From: Gavia stellata
Taxonomy: Eukaryota > Chordata > Aves > Gaviiformes > Gaviidae
Assembly: GCF_030936135.1 (NCBI RefSeq)
Contig: NC_082596.1
Coordinates: forward strand, 93,480,449-93,544,448
DNA: 64,000 nt
Reading direction: 5' to 3'
Shown here: positions 56,194-64,000 of the stretch, one piece after another
How the letters are laid out: every line of letters starts with the position of its first letter
Numbering within the stretch: position 1 is the stretch's first letter
Notes under the pieces: generated by a model
Told to the model about the DNA's origin: nothing
What the model saw: the letters and a program-made list of their open reading frames with translations, nothing else
The model's database searches: none
Program-made: the position numbers and the translations under genes

Positions 56194-57872
56194 GTGCTTT
56201 CAGTCAGTTCCGTACAGGAAAAGGAGTCAGTGCAGTTCACAGAAGCCTCTCTGCACAACAGACAGAGCTTGGAAAGCGTATGTGAAAGCTTCCCAAATAG
56301 CTGCACCACATTTCAGTCCCTGCCTACTGCAGCTACAACTTGGTTGAGAACATCAGCATCCACATCCCCTCACGCACTGGGCTTTCCTGGGGTTTATCAG
56401 CCAAGGTATGTGAGCCAGTGTTTTTTCCACTGGATTGCTCAGTTCAGAGATATTTTTTTTTTACATCTCTACCTGCTAAGCAAAAAGGCTGCAAAAAAGC
56501 CAGCTAAAAATCTCAAAAACATTACAAACCCTATTAATTTTCTCACCTTATCGTGCTTTTTGTATCTGTAGTCACATATAGAGCAAGAACAACTGTGAAA
56601 ATAATTACATACAACCGATTTTAACCAAACTAGGATCCCAGGCCTGCATAATTCTCATTTCTGTACCTTTTTCTTTCCATTTTTGACTCATCAGTCCTGA
56701 GTAAAAATGTTCACAGCTACAGTTAATGTCTTCTCAACCCGTGCCAGTACAGTGATTTATCTGGTGGCACCTAAGGAGCTACTCAGTGTGTGTTACAAAG
56801 AGGTTAAAAAACCCCAAACAAAAACCCGTTTGTGACCTGATTCAGAAGGATTTCATGCTCCCTCTACAGACCGGCAGAAACCAGTGGAGAACTACACCCT
56901 CAGAGTTCAGAGGTAAGTCCTAGGAAAAAACACAAATAGTGGGCATAAGAATTTTACTCCTTCTTTCAGTCCATCACAGGACACCAGGCTTCCACACCCT
57001 TTACTAACCCAGCTACTTACTGTGGTGCAGGCTAATCCACACTTCGTCTGGCCTTCGTGGAAGGCAAAGAAAGTAGAACTCGGCTTAAGAGAAACCAACA
57101 ACCCATCTGTTAATTTTTATCACTGTTTGAATCAGTCCTTATGACTGATTAAACTGCAGCTCTGTCAATGCGTGTTGAAATAGCGGCAGAGGGCAAGCAC
57201 AATTGCGCATTACCACAGGCCCGCTTTTCTTGTTACAAAACCCGCGTACGCTTTGAGCCTAAATTAATTGTTAAGGAATACCCAAGTAGCTACATTTCAA
57301 AAGCTGTTGTTGCTCACTTAAAATAAGGGAAACTTATTTCTGGTTACAGCCAATATAGAGGTGATGCTTCACAAGAGATGCAGGTATGCTTTTTACTTTG
57401 GAAAATCTGTTCTCTGCAATTAAATACGGCCTTGAAAAATCCATTAAAAAGGCCACTTTTGGGGGGGATTTTTCTTTGGTATTTGAAGTCAGATTCCTAA
57501 ATCTGCAGCTCAGAACCAGAATTATTCATGAATGCTGACTGCTGTCATGCTTTCAGCTGAAAACACTGTTCTCTTTAAGAAAGGCCATCATGTGAAGAAG
57601 TATTTGACAGAAACACTTGAGAATGTCCAAAAAATAAGTACATCTACATGATACAGAAAACTAATGGAACATACGTGGGGTGGAGGTGAGCCTACTGTGG
57701 AAAACCTGTCACTGTTTTCCCTTCTGTTTCTCTCCTTCTGTGTATGAGCATTAAAATCTCACTATCGATTTTTGGCACAAAATATATATTAAATTAGCAA
57801 GTTTAGAAATTCCCACAGTTTTCAGTAAGGAAGAGCAAAAGCAAGGCAAGTGTCCAAAGTCCACCCTGTAAC

Positions 57873-57878
57873 AATAAA
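57873..57878 (+). terminator. GPLD1: Candidate poly(A) signal of GPLD1
   Basis: AATAAA followed by tctcttcattcc and the GU-rich ttggtttgttaatgtg, 3.2 kb after the stop. The distance is in line with the long human 3' UTR. Confidence 0.4.
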
Positions 57879-59076
57879 AGTCTCTTCATTCCTGCTGTTC
57901 CTATTGGTTTGTTAATGTGCTTCTGCTCAGCCCAAATGTTTCCGCTTTAAGGTTGTTTTTTATCTCCACTCTTCCAGCTGGTTGGGATTTTTTCAAAACT
58001 GCAGGAACCTAGGCAAGACAAAATAGCCTGTGATTACATGAGAAGCTGGTCTATATGCAGCAGAAGGAAATAAGAGGCCTGAACCCTGATTTTTCTCCTC
58101 TTTTTTTTCAGAACAGCATCTTTGGCTTCTCCCTCCCTAATCCCTTTCAATACATTTCTCCAAGCCAGAGTCAGTACATGCTGGAGTTGGTTTTGAGCAA
58201 CGCTTGAGGAGAATCCAGTTAGTTGCAGCCACAGCCAGCAATCCACAACAAACTACTTCCACCTGCCTCTTAGTGGCAAGGGAGGGGAGGGAAGAAGGGA
58301 GTTTATCTGGGCCCCCCTCTTGTCACTTGTAGCAACTTAACTTTTCAAGCCAGACATACTTCCCTGTTAGAAAATTAGAGTGCAGAATACAGGTAGACAA
58401 TACAGTCCCACAAGCTGTAGTCAACAGGGAAAATGACCCATACAACATCTTGCTAACCTGAAGAGTGTCTTCCTTGGAAATCTTCATACAGCTTGGTGCA
58501 ATAGAGCTCTACGGTGCCATCAGCATCAACGGCACAGATGGCTGGTGTGCATGTGAGGAACTATTGCAAACTTTGGATTGGGAGTCAGGACATCACAACG
58601 GTGGCATCATTCTCCAGAGAGATGTTACAGCTAGTACCTGTCCTCATCGTCTCTTTATCTTTACCTTCACTTTTACAAGACCGGGACCACAGATCCAGAG
58701 TTAGTATGTGGGTGAGGGGAGGAGGGCAGCATCCCTGATGTCCCTCACCACAAGCAGGCTGCTCTGGCAGCTGAGAAGGCCAATTAGGGCTGCTTCTACC
58801 CCGGCCTCAGCTTCCCTCGGGCTGCCAGGTGAAAGGAAATACAGCATCTCTCAAGTAACAGCCTGCAGCTTCCCTTCTGGTGACAGGGAGCAGGATCTTA
58901 CTGTTCGAGTCTATCTTTGCCAGTGCTGGGCTTCCCACCTCATTCAGTCCAGCTAGAGAACCTTCTCCTTTGTCAAGTCAAGGAGCAGACACTGAGCTGA
59001 ATTGCCCCACACCTCTGCAACAGCTTATTTCCCGCGTTAGAAATTAACTGTACGTGCAGAGTCTGAAGCAGAAACC

Positions 59077-59208
59077 CTAGGCAGCCATACGTACGTGAGG
59101 AGGTAGCGGAGGTTCTAGGTGCCGCCCAAGGAAGGAAAGCAAGCGCCGCCATATCAGACCGCTTCCCAGAAACATAATCCCCGTCACCAGCCAAAATATT
59201 CTGGGGTC
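59077..59208 (-). CDS. MRS2: MRS2 exon: TM2 and C-terminus
   Basis: DPRIFWLVTGIMFLGSGLIW, then RRLLSFLGRHLEPPLPPHVR and MAA, stop TAG 59079-59077. Acceptor gttgtag. The end is short compared with human. Confidence 0.88.
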   Translation of the reverse strand, partial: DPRIFWLVTGIMFLGSGLIWRRLLSFLGRHLEPPLPPHVRMAA

Positions 59209-61324
59209 CTACAACAGAACGTTCACGTTAGTCATGCAACTCTCTCTTCAGAAAAGGGATTATCCAAAGATAATCTCTTACTCCCCACCATCACCAGCCA
59301 AGCCCTACTTTGGGAAAAGGGCTGTTTCATAGCAAAGAATTTTATTTAGGCATCACCCTAGTGTAATCTGTTACTGTCCTGTGCAGTTTTCCTTCCTTCA
59401 TCAGAAAGTTTGGAAATTCAACCTTGCTATTTAATGAATGTGGAAAGGCAGAAGTATTTTTTTTTCTTTTTGTTCCCCTAAAGATAGCACGTGCAATTGT
59501 AAATTTGTACCCCCAGTTTGTACCCCCACCAGTCTGGGCATAACCATGTAATTGACACTAGAGTATTTCCTCTGGCGTGTTGGAAATGCCCTGGCTGCTT
59601 GCCAGATCCCCTTGTACGTGGAGGACAAAGGTGGGCTTTTCAGAAGAATAGATGACCATTATAGCAACCTGAATATTGTTTTATAGTCAGTCTTGACTCA
59701 ACCATAATTTTGTCTTCCCATTTCTTTTCTGTGGACATCACACAGACAAAAAAGCCTGCGATACTGTGCAGTTAGCCACAAAGTAATCTGCTTACAAAAA
59801 AGTGACTGCCCTAACACATGAATCACTGGACTAAATTATGTTACTTCACACACTAATGTAAATCTGGAGCTTTATCTATAAAAAGAATGGAGTTGTAGTG
59901 AATATAAAATGCACTCTAAGAGCAAGGCCCATGTTTTACGTCACTGATAAAAGCAGCATTCGTTCCTTACCTCTTCTAGAGATGACTCCAAGTTCATACC
60001 AAATGCAACTCCTATGAGTCCAAAGAGAGAGAGAGAGAAAGTCCCCATAGTCAGCTGCAAGTTCAGTCTCATCATCACATTACGGTGGCTAAAGAAGGGA
60101 GAAACATCTGTAAGGGGAACTCAAAAAATTGATCTGCTGCCTAAATCCTCAAATTCCAAACAGCACGCGCTAAAACCAAATAGTGAAACAGAGGCGGTCA
60201 TGATGGAGTTAGGCAACCCAGTGACAAAACTCATGAAACAACAGTATAAAGAGGCTGTCGTTTTGAAATTGCTGCATCAGGACACCTCTAAGGCAGCAGG
60301 TTCTGCATAACCAGCAGCAGACTTGCCGGCATCACTTACTTCTTAGAGATGTATATACACAGAGTAACAGTAATTTATATTCTGTCACCACTAACTGGCC
60401 GGAATTTACATGCCCCTATTCGCAAGCAACAAAAATTTACCGTTACCTTGCAAAGAAGCACAGTTGGTAAATGCTGCAGACTATAAACTTGAGCCTGTTT
60501 TGGAGAATTCCATATTCAAGTCTTCCCCAAAAGGATTTTTGTGGTTTCCTGATGCAGCATCCACCAATTGCTCCTGCAGGTAACTCCCCAGTAAAGAGGA
60601 GAAAGAATATTAAACACTGACCTCAGAGTGACATGTGCTAATTATGTTTCAGGAAGAAAGCTGACCAGTAGTGAAAACTGTAGCATACAGAGAGAGAGGG
60701 GACACTCGCTCCAAAGTTATTAATTCTTGTATCACTCCATAGAGTGATAATGCAACTGGTACCGAACACCTGAGTAGCCCAGCCAGACTCTTAAATAAGA
60801 GTTTTGGTTTTGGTGAAGTAAGAGCAAACTTTCCTGAGTAGAATTTTATTTTGCCCCCAAATTCACAGACAGTTCCTCTAGTGAATAGCTCCCCAGAAGG
60901 ATCTTGGAGAAGCTTGGTTTCTCCTGCGAGTGAAAACTGATGCCCAGCTAGAGAGGTTTTTACACATGCTAATTAGGGTGTCTTGTTGCTTTGCTTTACC
61001 CAGTTCACTGATAAGGAAAGGGCAATGCAGCTTCTTGCGCTGTGACAAGTCCAGTCAAACCCCCATGAAGATGGAATTCCCCAACTTTCCTTCCAGGCAG
61101 TGATTTGAGAAAGACCAGGCAGCATTAAGTTCTGCTCAGCTTTTGGCAGTCCCTCAGATCGGGTAGCTAACCTGTCCAGGTTGATAAATATTATGCTCTC
61201 CGAGTCGTCAATCAGTACTCTGAGCTCACGAGCTTCATTCGCAAGATCTTCTGCTTGTCTGTAATAGTTCTCCAGCAGCAGCTCCATTTCCTCTGCATGG
61301 TCAATCCCAGATGTACTCTCCTCA
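59077..61324 (-). CDS. MRS2: MRS2, mitochondrial magnesium channel, 3' part (three exons, 5' end outside window)
   Basis: Inner-mitochondrial-membrane Mg2+ channel of the CorA/Mrs2/Alr1 family. Exons in transcript order: 61324-61172, 60088-59971, 59208-59077. They join in frame and encode the end of the long matrix helix (EEMELLLENYYRQAEDLANE), the IDDSESIIFINLDS hinge, TM1 ending in the family signature Gly-Met-Asn (GVAFGMNLESS), the short intermembrane loop, TM2 (FWLVTGIMFLGSGLIW) and the start of the matrix C-terminal tail (RRLLSFLGRHLEPPLPP). Human has about 35 more residues after this point; here the frame stops after HVRMAA. A candidate splice donor overlaps that place (59094-59093), so a further exon is possible. 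The gene converges on GPLD1, as in human. Confidence 0.95.
59971..60088 (-). CDS. MRS2: MRS2 exon: TM1 and GMN motif
   Basis: HRNVMMRLNLQLTMGTFSLS, then LFGLIGVAFGMNLESSLEE. GMN is the selectivity-loop signature of the family. Acceptor ttctttag, donor gtaagg. Confidence 0.95.
61172..61324 (-). CDS. MRS2: MRS2 exon: distal matrix helix
   Basis: EESTSGIDHAEEMELLLENY, then YRQAEDLANEARELRVLIDD and SESIIFINLD. Acceptor ctcacag with a poor pyrimidine tract; donor gttagc. Enters with the last base of a split codon and leaves with two bases of Ser. Confidence 0.92.
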
Positions 61325-64000
61325 CTGTGAGCAACAATTTATATTTTTCTGGTTAGCTTCATGTTGTATACAGATGTATCACTGACGTGTTAAGGCATGT
61401 AAGAGTTGTGGGGAACAGCCAACAAGAGTGCTGTTAGACACTAGATCGCAAAATCCAATCTTTGCAGTGAGGAACTTCTGTCAATACCAACAGCTTAAAA
61501 TAAAAGGCATATTTTTATATCTATCAGCTGATCAGCATAGACAGTCAATGATTCTGAATAGAGCAGTTAGCATTTGATGTGCTCAAGGCATGCACAACAC
61601 CAAAAATCTTACTTTTTCAGATTTTAAAAAGCTATAAAGTTATATAAATTTTATATTATTTATAAATTTTCTATTACTATAAACGTTCATATCGTTATAA
61701 AGTTACTATAAAGTGCTGACATTTTTGAAAGGAGATGCTTCATTTTTTGGTGCCCTCAAGTGGTGGAAGTTGGTAGCGGTGCAGTCAAAAACTCCAAAGA
61801 ATAAAACCACCAAAAGTCAACAACTACACAGTGAAGGAGATGTTTTAGGTGTATATTAAAATAGTTTAGTTGTAAGGTGTTTCAGCTATACGCAGTAATT
61901 ACGGCAAAACATTTTGGGAGCAGGAAGCAGCCTAAGAGTGGGCATCAAATGAAGATGCTGCTCTCCTAAGTGAAGTCTGAGAAACTTTCACCCTACTTCA
62001 CAGCCCGACTGCTGGCGCAGCAGCCTTCTCTGCAACAGGCAGGCATGTTTCTGGCCCTGTACTGGATTGTTCACTGTCTAAATGAAGGCTGAGGCACCCA
62101 AGATCCACAAGAGCTTGGAAACTAGCAGTAAAGCCAGGAAGATTCTTTATCATTTTTTCTTTTGTGGTATGACCTCATTTCTCTAGAGAGACTAAACTTT
62201 TTAAAGACTCGCCTCCTGGCATTGCTGACTGTTAAAGAAACCTCTCTGAAGTGTTTTTCCAAGAAAATTAGTGAAACGTATTAAGAACCAACCCATGTAA
62301 GCTCCCTGGGGACCTTTAAAAGAGCCCCTAGTTTCTCCCTTATGGGGCAGAAACATTGAGTTAGCCAGGCTGATTTTAAAGCCCTCAGACCTTGAGGGTT
62401 TTATTGCATGCAGATGAGAGGAGCTGTGGAAAAGCCTTGGAGTACTATCTGCTGTATTCCAGACTCAGCTCAAGGTCCTATTTGATGAGTATCTTTAAAT
62501 CGGCTTCTCTGTGGCTATACAAAGGGAAACAACAGGTATATGGACTTGAAGGTAACTGCCATCCCAGTTGCTTTCATTAATTAGCGTCCATCTGCCTCGT
62601 GAGTCTTTGACAGCCTGCCATCCCTTCACACAAAGATATGATGTCTGCCTCATCTTTCTGGGCTCAGCTCACCATTCCTGCCACAAACGATCTCCGATGG
62701 CACCTATATGCCTAGGCAGGTTCCTCCGCATCTTCTCAGGCTTCTGGAGCTCATCAAATATCACACAACACCTGCATCAATCCTGGGGCCGAAAGAGCTG
62801 TCCGCACACTGCCAGCCTGCCTGCACATGTGCTGTCGTGGCCAGCGCTTCCTAGAGTGCCCAGTGCACAGACTGCCTCCCTACACCCTGTAGCACAGCTC
62901 CAGCACTCTTCACACCACCTCTCACCACCTCTCCTACTCGTCTGCAAGAACGGATGACTTCAGGTTTCTCCCGACATGAGAGCGTAAAGTGACCTTGGTA
63001 TCCTTCCTAGATGTTCCCTACAGACCGTCTACCGTGAGGCAAGAAGAAATTTGCCAGCAGCTTGTATTAAGTCTAAAGGAAGGCTGTGAGGAAAACCAGG
63101 ATGAAGACCAGCTGCTGGCTCAGGAGCAGCCTGGAATTCAGAGCCCTCCCAACACTGCTCCAGCAGATGCATTATAAATGCAAACCATGTCCTGCTTCTG
63201 GAATACTGAGTTTCTGCTGCACATTTAGACTAAGCTCTGCGGAGCAAGAAACTATCTCCCGATTTCAAACCCATGCTACTGTGTGAACAGTATTAATACC
63301 CACATGCAACGTGGTTAGGTGAAAGTATTATTCAGCAACTTTGCAAAGGACCCTGAAAGGTAGTTTCTGTTATCTGCTTAAACATAAAACATGTCTCTAT
63401 GCCCAAGATTTAAATACAATTCAGCCCAAAACATATTAGGATCTGATATTCATTATCTTTTTGCTTTTTAGTTTTTGTTCAAGTGACCAGTGCTGCTGCT
63501 GCTGTGTGCAGTCTTTCACCAGAATCTGAGAGAATGCAATAGGACTATTTCTGCGTCGACACTTTTTCCTGAAACGCTGCTCTTCAGGTCACAACAAGAT
63601 TGCTCCAGGGTGTCTTTCCTTCAGGTTCTGCTGAGGAGCAAAAAGCTAGAAGCAAGATGTTCAGCACACTTCTAACAAAGGAAGCATGGTGTATGACCTA
63701 TTTAAGACAAGCTTTAAAATCTGCCTCTTTGTTTCTTTGCTGAAACTGAAGAAAATTCTCGCAGAAAATGTTAATTTGTACTGAAAAATAACATTTTCTT
63801 TTTCTCCTCCTACCATCCTGCTCCCATCCCATTACACACTAGGTGAGCTGGCCTGCTATGCCAACAACTATTTGAAACTGCCCAATATGACTAGTGCTAG
63901 TGGAGTCCCTCTCCAAAATGGCAAATACAATGATTTCTGAAGCAGCAAGCATTAGGGCTTTAAAAAATTAGAAAGTCTTTTTCTTTCTGCTTTTTGGCAG
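61325..64000 (-). other. MRS2: MRS2 intron, runs off the window
   Basis: No further MRS2 exon could be found; I looked on the minus strand for the preceding acidic helix and did not see it. There is an AT-rich patch at about 61610-61730, a C-rich stretch at about 62690-62940, and a plus-strand 62-codon frame at 62989-63177 that is acidic and Gln-rich but unrecognised. Confidence 0.6.

Larger units (their letters stand above)
54675..59076. other. 3' UTRs of convergent GPLD1 (+) and MRS2 (-) and any gap between
   Basis: 4.4 kb between the two stop codons. No recognisable exon or transposable element was seen. GPLD1 has a good poly(A) candidate at 57873-57878. On the minus strand the clearest AATAAA I found downstream of MRS2 is 56193-56188, so the two transcripts may overlap. 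The 139-codon frame at 56152-56571 looks like chance. Confidence 0.55.

Noticed and set aside
62568-62957. 129-codon plus-strand frame in the MRS2 intron
   Set aside because: It is Ser/His/Pro-rich low-complexity translation of a C-rich stretch with no family signature.

Overview
The window is vertebrate nuclear DNA, most probably from a bird. It has multi-exon genes with short introns, a GC-rich promoter island, and antisense and sense copies of CR1, the dominant avian/reptilian LINE. A crocodilian or other sauropsid is not excluded, and I cannot name a species from sequence alone. No bacterial-type operon, CRISPR array, tRNA or rRNA was seen.

Four protein-coding genes were rebuilt exon by exon, with reading phase and GT/AG sites checked at each junction. 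From left to right they are: (1) the 3' part of KIAA0319 (+), nine coding exons from 658 to 11607, covering the last PKD domains, Cys-rich module, transmembrane helix and cytoplasmic tail; (2) ALDH5A1 (-), complete, ten exons from 29687 down to 21283, 517 aa, mitochondrial succinate-semialdehyde dehydrogenase; (3) GPLD1 (+), complete, 25 coding exons from 30761 to 54674, 838 aa, secreted GPI-specific phospholipase D; (4) the 3' part of MRS2 (-), three exons from 61324 down to 59077, carrying the GMN motif of the mitochondrial Mg2+ channel. Order and relative orientation match the human 6p22 block KIAA0319-ALDH5A1-GPLD1-MRS2, read in reverse.

Layout: KIAA0319 and ALDH5A1 converge, with about 9.7 kb between stop codons holding both 3' UTRs. 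ALDH5A1 and GPLD1 diverge from one CpG-island region (about 28.96-30.2 kb), with start codons 1.07 kb apart. GPLD1 and MRS2 converge, with 4.4 kb between stop codons. The genes are not a functional pathway; they are a conserved syntenic neighbourhood.

Non-genic items include a ~395 bp polypyrimidine minisatellite ending about 40 bp before GPLD1 exon 4, a ~1.2 kb antisense CR1 in GPLD1 intron 17, and a short CR1 3' end in ALDH5A1 intron 2. Next to that CR1 lies an unrecognised, protein-like short open frame with its own downstream AATAAA, the least explained item in the window. Two tandem NAGNAG acceptors and an apparently shortened MRS2 C-terminus also merit a look.
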